Assembly (NCBI GenBank): GCA_001632425.1
Contig: KV425590.1
Location: 124,001 to 188,000, forward strand
Direction of reading: 5' to 3'
Source of the DNA: Neolentinus lepideus HHB14362 ss-1
Lineage: Eukaryota > Basidiomycota > Agaricomycetes > Gloeophyllales > Gloeophyllaceae
DNA: 64,000 nucleotides
A model generated the notes under the pieces. It saw nothing but the letters and a program-made list of their open reading frames with translations, was not told the origin of the DNA and did no database searches. Below, in pieces: positions 25,191-36,414 of the stretch (the first letter of the stretch is position 1; each line of letters opens with the position of its first letter). Made by a program: the position numbers and the translations under genes.

Positions 25191-26795
25191 CGGTCGGACC
25201 CCTTTGGCTTGGAAGTAAGAGGCGGGACTGACAGTTCTTCACCCTATCCTTCGCAGCTGGTTTTACTGTGACTGTCCTCTCTCGCTGTCTTCAAGTTCCT
25301 CCAGTCAGTGTACGTCTTGCTCACATCTGGCTTGGACCACAGTGACTCGAAACTGACGTCTTCCCTTCCCATCTCGCTAGAAATAGCCCATGTCACAAAT
25401 CTCTCCCGGGTCGCAATCCTTTGGCTTGGAAATAAGAGACGGACTGGCAGCTCTCCATCCTGTCCGTCGCTGGCTTTCACTCTCTGTCTTCAAGTTTCTC
25501 CATTCAGTGTACGTGGCGCTCTCACCGGGTCTTTGAACTTGGACGAAAGAGACTCGAAAGTATGAGCACCGCCGTCTTCCCAGCTCTCCAGAAATAGCCC
25601 ATGTCATCTGTGCATCTAGCGTCGACGCCACTGCGCTGAGCGGTTTCATTTCGGCCGGGGTTCTTAGTCGCACCTGCTCTGGTGATAGGAGCAGCTGACG
25701 TCCTCATCGTCCCGCCGCCATATGAGTAAGGTGCGCCGATTCGCAATACATCTCTCTTCAGATCCAAATTTGACAGCAGAGAATGAATGAATGAATGAAT
25801 GAATGATGTGCGCAAATAGAATGGTGACGTCGGGGGATGATGAATATTCGTGGTCCTGGTCAGTGCTCACTCTGGATTCTGGACCACCGATTGCTCCCCG
25901 CGCGAACACCATCTAATCTATCCTTAACCCGTCAGCTTGGAAAAGGAACGCCATGTCGCGACTGTAGTATACAAGTACAGATCTTGGCTCGATTTCCACC
26001 TGGTACAGGTCTACCATGCTATCTGTTTTTCTTGCTTGGTGGCGACTTGAATTTACTGGTCACGAGCTGCTGTACTGATTGATCCACTGCGACATTCAAA
26101 ATCGGTGTCATGGTCTCTGTCTTGGAAACAAGAGGCGGACTAGGGCAGCTCTCCATCCTATCCTTCGCTGGCTTCAAGTTTCTCCAGGCGCTCTCACGTC
26201 CTACTTCCGGGTCTTTGAACTTGAACCACAGAGCGGAGACGTCTCCCCTTCCCTTCCCACCTCGCCAGAAATAGCCCCATGTCATCTGTCGACGCCACTT
26301 TCATTTTGGGTTCTCAGCTGCTTTGGGTGGTTTCCTTTTGGCCTGGAGATAGAAGCAGCTGGCCTCATCACCGGTTCGAATCACGACAGCCCCGCATTCC
26401 GTGAGTAAGGTGCGTCGAGTTGCAATACATTCGACTGATGCTACTCTCGCCGTCGCTGGGCGGTTTCATTCTGGCCGGGGTTCTCAGTCGCTTTGGGTGG
26501 TTTCATTTGGCCTTGCACTGGGCGGTTTCATTCTCATCCCGGCCGGGATTCTTGCTCTGTGATCGAAGCATTTGGCCTTGCTCTGGTGATCGAAGCAGCT
26601 GGCCTCGTCACCGGTTCAGATCACGACAGCCCACTAGTCCCGCCGCAATACATTCGACTGATCCTACTCTCGCCGGATCCAAATTTGACAGCAGAGAATG
26701 AATGGTATGCACCAATTTTGACAGCAGAGAATGCACCAACTTTGACAGCCGAGGATGAACGATGTGCACCAACTTGACAGACAGAATGGTGGCGA
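25190..26795. repeat. diverged tandem/direct repeats with a (GAAT)6 microsatellite
   Basis: A unit of about 170 bp containing CTTGGAA[A/G]TAAGAG.CGGACT..CAGCTCTCCATCCT, a CTTCAAGTTTCTCCA stretch and CAGAAATAGCCCATGTCA recurs at about 25200-25400, 25425-25610 and 26115-26285. A second motif, TTTGACAGCAGAGAATGAATG, occurs at about 25770, 26687 and, shortened, up to 26780. A third, CACCGGTTC.GATCACGACAGCCC, occurs near 26371 and 26612. (GAAT)6 lies at 25781-25804. No long frame with protein character is seen. This looks like degraded repeat sequence. Confidence 0.7.
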
Positions 26796-26889
26796 CGGAG
26801 AATGACCTAGCGCTCAGTGCTCACCCGGCCCCTTCCCCATCCAACACGCTTACCCCGTCTTACTGTACGCCCGCTTAATCCCCGAGAAG

Positions 26890-27140
26890 GCAGTGATTGT
26901 CCGAGTGCCCACGACAGTCGACTTCTTCCCCCGCTGCTGAGCCACGACTTCTTCCCCCGCTTCCCCGCTGCTGACCCAGGACGACTTCTCCCCCCGCTGC
27001 TGGCCCACGACAACTTCTTCCCCCGTGGCTGACCTTCTTCCCCCGCGGCCACGACAACTAGTCGACTTCTCCCCTCGCGGCTGACCCACGACTTCTCCCC
27101 CCGCTGCTGACCACGACAACTTCTTCCTCCGCGCGCGCCA
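26890..27140. repeat. GC-rich minisatellite
   Basis: Irregular units of about 25-30 bp built on CCACGACTTCTTCCCCCGCT plus GCTGA, repeated about eight times with length changes. The minus-strand frames through it encode only Gly/Arg/Ser-rich low-complexity peptides in all three phases, so no protein is called. Confidence 0.75.
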
Positions 27141-27254
27141 GTTTCCGAGCGAGATCCGGGCGTTTGCTCGTGTTCGTCCTTGTTCGAAATCTTGGTCTTG
27201 GATGTGTCCTTGTTCCAATTATTTGTCCTGGATGTCTTGAAAGTGTCCGCGAGC

Positions 27255-27515
27255 GAGGTCTTGGATGTCTTGAACCTTGCTCTTCTTCGTCGTGGATATA
27301 TTGAGCATTGCTCTTCTTTGTCGTGGATATATTGAGCATTGCTCTTCTTTGTCGTGGATATATTGAGCATTGCTCTTCACGGATATATTGAGCATTGCAC
27401 TTCTTCGTCTTGGATATCTTGAACCTTGCTCTGCTTCGTCCTGGATGTCTTCTTACTCTTCTCCGTCTTGGATGTCTCGAACCTTGCTCTTCTTCGTCTT
27501 GGACGTCTTGAAGGT
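27255..27515. repeat. 31-bp minisatellite array
   Basis: About eight tandem units of a 31-bp motif (GCTCTTCTTTGTCGTGGATA plus TATTGAGCATT, diverging rightwards to a GTCTTGGATGTCTTGAACCTT form). The spacing of identical units at 27311 and 27342 gives the period. The array is bracketed by two copies of CTTGAA[A/G]GTGTCCGCGAGCGAG at about 27236 and 27508. Units are contiguous, without spacers. The period is not a multiple of three and no frame is favoured. Confidence 0.85.
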
Positions 27516-27529
27516 GTCCGCGAGCGAGA

Positions 27530-28868
27530 AGTGTGCCTCCCCGCTGTGGCACTTACGGACGCACGGAGGTAGACTGCCCAATTCGTGTGGACCGTGTGCC
27601 CGCGGGGCGGTTGACTTGACATCGATAGGATACGGACGCAGATGTGTGTTGCCCTACAATTTTCACTGGTCCTTCACGACCACTTACACTGCTATCCAAC
27701 TCACTTTTGGGAACTTGTTGGAAATCCAGGCCATGGGATATCAACGGGATTACACTTGGAGTCCGACCGGTCTCCTTCTGAATCTTGAAAAATTCGCACG
27801 CAGGTGGAAACTGATGGCGACCCGGCCGAAATCTAGCGGCAGGCCCATTGGGCCGATCGCCCGTATGGAATCCAGTCGGATGGCCCATTTGAGGCAGCCC
27901 TATACCAGTGCCTGCGAAAATTTCTAAGTCCATTCCCCTTGCCGTCGTGTCGTGTCACTCTTGTCCTTCGAGTCATTGTATCTGACTTTCTGAACACCTC
28001 AGCAAAGCCGCGGCTCATGAAGACTCTTAAAAGCAATTCTATCCGGGATCTTAAGGTGTGCTCGCAATGCTGGTGAGCGCTTTCGCATAGTTCTCTGAGG
28101 TAACGCTGGTTGTTGCCCGGCGTGAGGTGGCTGCACGTTGATACGGAGGGCAGGCAGGGCGGGGATATACCGGGTTTTGGAATAATGTCAATGAGTAGGG
28201 ACGGAATGTCCTCTGGTTAACTAGGTAATGTATATATTCATGCAATCAGTGGGGTATGCTCGCGAGCGGTCCCCGGTGCAGAAGGGGGGATCAATGTCAT
28301 CGCGATGCCGAGGATGTCATTGATTAGAGTAGAATGGATCTTGCAGCGAATGTTATTCACACTTGGTATTTTGTGCATGTTATGTTGTGTCAATACAATG
28401 TACTATTAGTATCAGACTATCGAGGAGGGACGTGAAACTGCTATTGCGAAGCCATCCAGAAAGGAGAGATGGCTCGGGAACCACGTCACGTGGGAATGCT
28501 GGTTGGCATATGGATGAGTTTTTGGATTCCAAGAGTCGAGACGTTGGCCGACAGCTGCGTGCGATTTTTTAGAGTTTTCATTGGAAGCATCTTTGGAATC
28601 CGAAGGTGGGCACTCCAACAGATTCCCAATAGTGATTTGGATAGCAGTGTACGATCTTTACCCCTTACAGGCTTCGCCTCGCTCACCAAAGCAGGGGATC
28701 TATCGCAGCGCCCACGACTTCTCACTGGTCGATCGTTTCTACCCCCGAATGCGAATACCTGCATTTTTATGTCCGGATAGGAAAGGCCTAGACAGTCTCG
28801 TCGAAATTTGAATACCTTTTTTTTTGCTCAATGACCTTGTGGGGCCTAGTGTACTATGTAACGTTGTC
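27530..28868. other. gene-poor interval left of the TIR elements
   Basis: No gene is supported. A 36-bp stretch near 27685-27725 recurs in inverted orientation at 28615-28655 with about 90 percent identity (CCAACA..TTCCCAA.AGTGA.TTGGATAGCAGTGTA). Both copies end before a GT that could be a splice donor, so they may be exon remnants of a repeated gene. Other frames (for example 28469-28780) show nothing recognisable. Confidence 0.4.
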
Positions 28869-29857
28869 TACGGTTGACCATCTGGGACAGGTCAAATCGA
28901 AAACTCAGTTCAACTTTTCGATTGCAAACCAGGTTGCAGGTTCGATCCTCAGGATGTAGTCTAGACCAAATTAGGACTGTCAGCCTTAGTCATTCAGGAC
29001 CAGTTCCGAACGGCACCCTAAGCAATGTTAAAAGTCGAGTTGGCTCAGCACGGGCAAAGAGTGCAGCCAGAGTCGCCACCATCGCACGATGTTCGACTCT
29101 CGAGTGCCGCCGGGGCTGCAACTTGGCTGCAACTCTTGCTTAGCGCATCAGTGTGGCAGTGCTTTTCTGCGCGTCGGCGAGTCCGAATAGAGCTCAAACC
29201 TACCCACGCCACAAGTTGAAAACGTCGCTATCGAATTTGTCTTGTGTCCCTCGGACTGCTGACTAAGCCAGACAGTACTTATTGTAGTAGTTACCTGAAG
29301 CTGTGGCCTGGGGATATGGGCCAGCAACTTCCCTTGCTTTGGCTTGGGTGGTACCTTTTGGCCTGACTTCACTGCAGCTGCATTAGCTACTCCACGTGGC
29401 GTGAGCACAGCTATTGTGGGACCCTTGCCACTTCAAGCTTCAAGACCTGTATCTCGACGAAATGAGCACCGAACAACATCATTCAAAGTGCTAATACTAT
29501 CCTTAGAAGTAATGATACAGTTTTAAATTAATATATTTGACAAGTAAAAGCGATGTATCTCAGATTAAGTTTCAGTCAAAATCGACATTAACATTGTGTT
29601 TGTGAAAAGAAAACTGCAGCTACCTGGATAAAACTTGATTTATATGTTGAAAACAGTATAAACTGAATTTACTTTCTTTTTTCCGACTGAAAAAGCGTTG
29701 GCTCGTCGTGCAGAAAGCCACTGACGGTCCCACGTCACGTGATGGTCCAATACTGTATTGGGACCGGACTCAATAGAGGATCGAACCCGCGAGCTGGTTT
29801 GCAAACGGAAAGTCGAAACCGAGTTTGAATTTGACCTGTCCCAGATGGTCAACCGTA
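28869..29857 (+). mobile_element. non-autonomous TIR element, copy 1 (989 bp)
   Basis: Bounded by terminal inverted repeats starting TACGGTTGACCATCTGGGAC and continuing about 85 bp with lower identity, including a conserved GGTTCGATCCTC box. Flanked by a 6-bp direct repeat GTTGTC at 28863-28868 and 29858-29863, consistent with a target-site duplication. The interior has no transposase motif; a short frame (29148-29408 on the minus strand) recurs in copy 2 but is not recognised. I cannot assign a superfamily from the ends alone. Copy 2 lies 200 bp away in opposite orientation. Confidence 0.82.
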
Positions 29858-30057
29858 GTTGTCTTGGTGAGGATCTGGCTGACATTCGGCTCTGGCGCCA
29901 ATCTCATGTGGTGGCGTCTTGGCTGGGAGAGTCGAGAACGGGCCTCTTCTGTGGTAGAGAGGGAGGTTTGGGCGTCATAGGGAATGACGCGCTCGGCCGT
30001 CTGTGTCGTTTGTTTCTTTCCGCGCATGCTGCGTGTTTCTTCGGGTGCCGGGTCGGG

Positions 30058-31068
30058 TACGGTTGACCATCTGGGACAGGTCAAATTCAAACTCGGTTTC
30101 GACTTTCCGTTTGCAAACCAGCTCGCGGGTTCGATCCTCTATTGAGTCCGGTCCCAATACAGTATTGGACCATCACGTGACGTGGGACCGTCAGTGGCTT
30201 TCTGCACGACGAGCCAACGCTTTTTCAGTCGGAAAAAAGAAAGTAAATTCAGTTTATACTGTTTTCAACATATAAATCAAGTTTTATCCAGGTAGCTGCA
30301 GTTTTCTTTTCACAAACACAATGTTAATGTCGATTTTGACTGAAACTTAATCTGAGATACATCGCTTTTACTTGTCAAATATATTAATTTAAAACTGTAT
30401 CATTACTTCTAAGGATAGTATTAGCACTTTGAATGATGTTGTTCGGTGCTCATTTCGTCGAGATACAGGTCTTGAAGCTTGAAGTGGCAAGGGTCCCACA
30501 ATAGCTGTGCTCACGCCACGTGGAGTAGCTAACGCAGCTGCAGTGAAGTCAGGCCAAAAGGTACCACCCAAGCCAAAGCAAGGGAAGTTGCTGGCCCATA
30601 TCCCCAGGCCACAGCTTCAGGTAACTACTACAATAAGTACTGTCTAGCTTAGTCAGCAGTCCGAGGAACACAAGACAAATTCGATAGCGACGTTTTCAAC
30701 TTGTGGCGTGGGTAGGTTTGAGCTCTATTCGGACTCGCCGACGCGCAGAAAAGCACTGCCACACTGATGCGCTAAGCAAGAGTTGCAGCCAAGTTGCAGC
30801 GCCGGCGGCACTCGAGAGTCAAACATCGTGCGATGGTGGCGACTCTGGCTGCACTCTTTGCCCGTGCTGAGCCAACTCGACTTTTAACATTAATGCTTAG
30901 GTTGCCGTTCGGAACTGGTCCTGAATGACTAAGGCTAGCACACACATATATGCTGACAGTCCTAATTTGGTCTAGACTACATCACGGAGAATCGAACCCA
31001 CGAGCTGGTTTCCAATCGAAAAGTTGAACTGAGTTTTCGATTTGACCTGTCCCAGATGGTCAACCGTA
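30058..31068 (-). mobile_element. non-autonomous TIR element, copy 2 (1011 bp), inverted
   Basis: Near-complete reverse complement of the element at 28869-29857, with the same TACGG...CCGTA ends and interior. Small differences include an extra CTAGCACACACATATATG-type insertion near 30935 and scattered substitutions. No matching target duplication is visible (left flank GTCGGG, right flank CACGTC), so its insertion context has been rearranged. Together with copy 1 it makes an imperfect palindrome of about 2.2 kb around a 200-bp spacer (29858-30057). Confidence 0.82.
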
Positions 31069-31195
31069 CACGTCACGTGATGGTCCAATACTGTATTGGA
31101 ACCGGACTCAATAGAGGATCGAACCCACAAGCTGGTTTGCAAATGGAAAGTCGAAACCGAGTTTGAATTTGACCTGTCCCAAATGGTCAACCGTA
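31069..31195 (+). mobile_element. third, truncated copy of the TIR element (127 bp)
   Basis: Corresponds to the last 127 bp of copy 1 (29731-29857), beginning at CACGTCACGTGATGGTCC and ending in the TIR GGTCAACCGTA. It abuts copy 2 directly, implying a nested insertion followed by deletion, or replication slippage at the TIR. Confidence 0.8.
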
Positions 31196-31797
31196 GGTGA
31201 CCTGACAAGACGCCGGGTGCAGATCATGATTACGTTGGGTCCATAGGCATCAGTTCATTTTGGATGGTATAAATTTTTTGGGGAAGAGTATGGCCAGTGT
31301 GACCAAGGGGAGTGGATCAACGTAAGATCCGTGTCGGTCGGAGGCACGGTTGGTATCTGATAAAGGGGGCGGGAATGCGACGGAAGGGTGGCACGTGGAT
31401 GCGTCGAGTCTGCGACTTCTGATGGGGTCGGCGGGTTCCGGGAAGGGTGAGTAAGCGGGGAGTGTAATGAGTGTCGAGCGCCCTCCCAGACTGAGAGTCC
31501 CAGTCGCCCGAAACCCGACGCCCGACGCCCGACGCGACGATCGATCATAGGTGCGGAGAAGCCCGAGCGGAGAGCCGGCCGAGCTGGGTCAGTGTTGAGA
31601 CGGTTGAAACGGCCGTGCAGCGACCACCGACGTCGACCCCGGTCCAACGCAAACTTTTCTGGAATTTCAGATAATATCCGTCACAATAACAACATTAACT
31701 TGAATTATTCGTATGTTTCTGTTTCCCGCGTCCCTCCCGCTCTGACTGGTCGTGTTCGTCGTTGTTCGTCCCTTTTCTCCTGCCTCTTCTCCTGTGC
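31196..31797. other. upstream region of the Zn2Cys6 gene
   Basis: About 600 bp between the TIR fragment and the regulator start. A CCGACGCCCGACGCCCGACG-type short repeat lies near 31515-31535. The minus-strand frame 31255-31647 has no motif. The regulator's promoter probably lies here, immediately beside the transposon remnants. Confidence 0.4.
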
Positions 31798-34700
31798 ATG
31801 GCCGTCCTGCCTATGGCCTATCCCCATGCCTCCATGTTCTCCCACTACTCAAACCATGCCCCAGACAACACCCACCGCACCTTTGTCAAGCTCGAGTCCA
31901 CTGACTCGCCAGACCTCCCCCCGTCCCCCACCCCCCACTTCACCTTTCCTGCCCATTCGCACCACTACTCCAACCCCCATCTCTTCCGTTTCGACTCCTC
32001 CCACTCCTACTCTGCGTCCACCCCATCCCACTTCAACTTCATGTCCAACCACTGGGGCCCCTCATCCTCCTACTCCATGCACCACTACGACCTCCCCGCC
32101 CTCGACCCCCGGCCTGCCACCGTCGCATTTCCCGACGAGTACGACGACGCAGACGAGCTCTCAGAGCTCCCAGAGTCCGCCCCCCCGCGCAAGTCCGACG
32201 AAAAGCAGGTCCGCCGGCGCAGCAGCAAAGGTGCGGTACTCTCACTTTAAAGTCCATGGCAGTGCGGGGGTGCAACGAATGTGTATTCTATCCTACTTGT
32301 CTGCGGCTACAGGCAGTGTGCCACCGCTCACTCGGCTAGTGCCCTCTGGACCCGAGGCCGCGAACGCATCCAGGGGTAGAGGATAGAGTGCACATCCCAT
32401 GCGACCCCACTCTCGCCGCCTGCCCTCCACACCCGGCTAAACCCTTTATCCCAGCCTGCGACCAGTGCCGCAAGTCAAAGTGCAAGTGCGAGCGCGCGTC
32501 CGAGAACGAGCCCTGCAAGAACTGCGTGCTCCTCAACACCCGTGCGTCGTCTCCTCTCTGTGTCGCTCCCCGCTGACGCCCGCACCAGCATGCACGTTCC
32601 TCGGCCCCTCGCGCAAGCGCGGCCCGCCGAAGGGGTACATCGACGCGATCGAGGCGCGCCTGCACCAGACCGAGGCGCTCGTGGGCATCCTCCTCGGCAG
32701 CGCCGACGCGCGCGCGCGCTCGCTGCTCGACGACCTCGCCTCCGTCGTGCGTCCCTCCCCTCTTCTCGCCCGGTGTGTGATGCTGATATTGCCGATGGGT
32801 GGCAGGACACGCTCGCGAAGGAGATCATCAACCGCGTCGACAACTCGCCGTACGGGACGAAGGGCCGCCGGCGCGGCGCGGATGGCGCGAGCCGCGCGCG
32901 CCACGCGTCGCGCCCCGCGCAGGCGAGCGGCGAGCAGGCGGCCGTGCAGGAGGCGCTGAGGTCGACGCAGTGAGCCCATCATCCTCCCCTCCCCCCCCTT
33001 CTCACCCTGCTGACCGACTTCCTCGCAGCCCCTCGAACGAGTGGCAAGACCAGGTGACCGCGAAGCTGCGCGCGCTCGCGGAGCCGCAGCGGGTGCGCTC
33101 GCGCTCGCCGGACGAGATGTCGAGCCCGAGCCAGCTCGACGAGAGCGAGGCGGAGGAGGAGCTCGCGGACGCGGTGGGGCAGCTGAGCCTGAACGAGCAC
33201 GAGGAGGTGCGGTATCACTCGAAGGTGAGCGGGCTGCATCTGCTCGGCGTGCGCGAGCGCAGCGACGGGCGGAGCGAGGGCGGGATTTGGTGCGTGCACT
33301 CTTACTTGCTTGGTTATGTGATGGTGTTGATGGTGTGTGGGGGTGGGTAGGAAGTTCCCGAGCTCGCGGGTGTGGCCGCCCCTGCCTGAGAACCGCACCC
33401 CGGCGAAGAAGGAGGGGGAATTCGCGCCGCTGTTGCCGGACGCGGCGACGCAGGAGCATTTGGTCGAGGTGTACTTTACGTACGTGCACACGGCGTTCCC
33501 GATCATGCACAAGAAGACGTTCCTCGACGACTTCAAGAACTCGTGAGTCGCCGCCCTTCGCTACTGACACGGCTGACTGACTGACTGATCTTTAACCCCC
33601 ACCCACCCCCCCAGGCGCTCGACCGCGGACTCGCCGCAGACGCAGAGCCCGGACACCGCCTCCCCCGCGCGCTCCTCGCGGCGGCACGCGATCCCGCCGC
33701 TCCTCCTCTTCGCGATGTTCGCGATCGCCGCGCGCTACGCGCCGAGCCGCGCCGAGTCGCCGCCGCCGCCGCCGGGCGCGATGTGGCCCGCGGGCGACGC
33801 GTACCTCGCGGCGGCCAAGGCGCTGCTCGACGGGACGTACGCGAGCTCGATGCCCGCGACGGTGCAGGCGCTGCTGCTGATGGGCTACCGCGAGGTGGGC
33901 ATCGGCGCGATGGCGCAGGCGTGGCTGTACATCGGGATGGCGGTGCGCATGGCGCAGGACTTGGGGATGCATAAGAGCGCGGATAAGTGGGAAAGGAGTG
34001 TGGGCGCGCTGTTTGAGGGGTGGGAGATGCAGGAGCGGAAGAGGATTTGGTATGCGTGTGTGGTGATGGATAAGTATGTGTCGACGTATATTGGTGAGTG
34101 GGGCTGCTTTTGGGTGGGGTGTGCGCTGATGATGGGGTGTGGTGGTGGCAGGCCGGCCGCTTGCGATTTTTGGGGGCGACTTTGATAATGGGCTGCCGAG
34201 CGAGGACGAGGCAGAGGAGTTTGAGGAGTGGAGGCCGCACCCGGGGGAGCCGTTTGCGTGTGAGCGGGGGGAGGCCCCGCCCGCTAGGAGCGTCGCCGTC
34301 CCCGGGCGCGTGATCTCGTGCTTCAACGCGTCGGCCAGGCTATGTAAGCAGGCTACGTCCTTGCTGTGGGGAATCCCCTAACGTGATCTTGTTCTAGCGA
34401 TTATTCTGAGCAACATCGTGCAGATGATCTATCCGATACATCCAAAGTCGGGGCGCTACGCCGAGGCGCAGCGGCTGGAAAAGGAGCTGGACAAGTGGTA
34501 CCTCGAGCTGCCGGAGCATTTGCGGTTCGACCCCGCGTCGTCCAAGGCGCCTGTGCCGCTGCCGCATATTTTGACGCTGCATATGCAGTACTGGTGTACG
34601 GTTCTGCTTTTGCATCGGCCGTTGTGCGTATACTTGAATCTGGGCTGGGTGCTTTGTTGGCTCATTGGTGTCTTGTTTAGTATTCGTCATCTCACCGAGA

Positions 34701-35809
34701 CTGCGCGGAACAAGTCAGTGTTTGTGGTGCTCTGTGTCTTTTCGTGTCTTACTTTTGTGTGTCTAGATCTCCTGCCTCTGATAGCCAGGAAGAGCAAGAT
34801 GTCCGTGCGATCTCGCAGAAAAATTATGACATGTGCGTGCGCGCTGCCAATTATATCACATCTATAGGTATGTTGGATAGTCACTTCTCAGAGGGAGCCA
34901 TACTTATCCGCACCTCAGTCTCCGTCTATCTGCAAAACTATTGTATAAAGCGGTCCTCGGTTTTCTTATGCTATTATGTATTCACGGCCAGCATCATGCA
35001 TGTGACGACATGTGAGTATTTTGCGGATATGCAATCTTGTGCACGCTCTAAACGTTCTACAGTGACGGCCTATCCGAACGACCCACAAGCAAGGATGGGT
35101 CTCCAAAAACTTGTCGATGCTTTGGAGAAGATGCAGATGGTCTGGCCGAGTGCGGGACGCGCCCGCGAGCTCATCCACGGCTCGCGGGCCTGGTCGAGCG
35201 ACGCCGTCCACCCGCGCCCGGAATACTCCTCGTACATGCGCCGCAAGCGCCCACACGAGGACGGGGACTCGGTCGACCACGGCCACCTGCCGGTCCTCGA
35301 GTCCTCGCTGCGCCACTCGAGCTACAGCCCCTCCGACGGGCACAGCTACCCCCTGAGCGGCGTCGACATGCCCGCGAGCGATCCGCCGCACATTGGCTAC
35401 TTCAGCCCGTTTGAGCGGTGGACGGGCGAGAGCGGGCTGTCGTTCTCCGGCAGCCTGTCGACGTCGGTGCTGCCGCAGCAGTACAGCACCGGCCTCGTGG
35501 ACGAGCGTGCGCCGTCGTCGATGAGCCGCGGGCAGCAACAGGAGGGGTCCGTGAGCGGTCGCTACCCGCAATTCTGGAACGACTACTCCACACTCGGGCA
35601 GCTGGGATCGACTAGCTATGGCGTGCCTGTGTTACCCGAGATAAGTCAGCCGCAGCAGCAGCACGCGCCGCCGAGCAACCATGGCCAGCACTCGCCCATG
35701 TACCTGCACGACCATTACCACATGTTTAGTGAGTGCCCTTTTCCTCGTGTTCCCCAAGCGAGTGCTGATTGTTTACGTCGCAGATAACCTTCCGCCATCG
35801 AACCCCTAA
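31798..35809 (+). CDS. Zn(2)Cys(6) transcription factor with fungal-specific TF domain
   Basis: Nuclear binuclear-zinc-cluster regulator. Start ATG at 31798; exon 1 (to 32230) encodes a Ser/His/Pro-rich region. A 224-bp intron follows, and the next exon opens with the zinc cluster ACDQCRKSKCKCE, with the remaining cysteines in PCKNC and PCTF. Then come a basic KRGPPKG segment and a coiled-coil-like IEARLHQTEALVGILL. The middle-homology domain shows YFTYVHTAFPIMHKKTFL, later MGYREVGIGAMAQAWLYIGM and RKRIWYACVVMDKYVS. A serine/glutamine-rich tail (to about 35709) probably carries activation function. The last exon completes NNLPPSNP and stops at 35807-35809. Exons at 34650-35060 are short and less certain. 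GC is high at 32500-34000 with antisense open frames that I treat as shadows. The regulated pathway is unknown. Confidence 0.85.
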
Positions 35810-36414
35810 TGTGTATTTGTTCGCAGTTGTATTATAATTCAGGACGGTGAAGCAATTTCCTGCGTATCATGTTTGTATTATGTAGTCATCAGTGTTGTGG
35901 CATTGTAGGGTTATGAACCATCAGTAATCCTAATCTTTCTTTGATCTTCCTCGTTCCATTGCATCCGTCTCGCCTAAAACCATTCAAAATAGGTTAGGGT
36001 TCCATGTCCGCGTAGCGATTGGACAGCCTGCATATCCAATTCCCCTTGACAGTACTTGTCACACAGGGGGGAGATAAAATTGCAGATAATCGGAATCTTC
36101 TCATCGGTCTCAACCTCATGTGTCACGTTCCCCGACATGTACAGATCCGTTGCGCAGCAGTCGCGGCCGCGCCCTTCACATCTTCACTCTCGTCACATCC
36201 CGCATTGATGCCCTCAGATCTAGGTCGATGATCTATATTAGGTGAAGTATTACACAGTCCAGGACACACCCCGAATACTGTAGAATGACAGTCGAAAGGA
36301 GAGAAATATAACACTCGGCGGCCAGAAAGTCCAGGAGGGGTATGAAATATTGCTGCTTGTCGTGGAATCATGATCCGTGCATACTCCATTCAAAAAAGCT
36401 TGCTTGCATGGCAC
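35810..36414. other. convergent intergenic region
   Basis: About 600 bp between the 3' ends of the regulator and UDP-glucose dehydrogenase. No gene or repeat is recognised. Confidence 0.45.

Noticed and set aside
27255..27515. Regular repeats that could suggest a CRISPR-like array
   Set aside because: Units are directly contiguous with no unique spacers, degrade toward the edges, and the genome is clearly eukaryotic; it is a minisatellite.
26807..27927. Several 120-187 codon frames on both strands
   Set aside because: They run through minisatellites and encode low-complexity Arg/Ser/Gly peptides in every phase; length comes from repeat composition.
29148..29408. Short frame inside the TIR elements as a transposase
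   Set aside because: Under 90 codons, Lys/Pro-rich, no DDE or zinc motif; present in both copies only because the DNA is repeated.
29760..30140. Possible tRNA gene at the GGTTCGATCC motif
   Set aside because: Only the T-loop-like box is present; no acceptor, D-arm or anticodon stem can be built, and the motif is part of the TIR in every copy.
32533..33570. 345-codon minus-strand open frame across the Zn2Cys6 gene
   Set aside because: Arg/Ala/Pro-rich shadow of GC-rich coding sequence; the plus strand carries conserved zinc-cluster and fungal TF motifs with proper introns.
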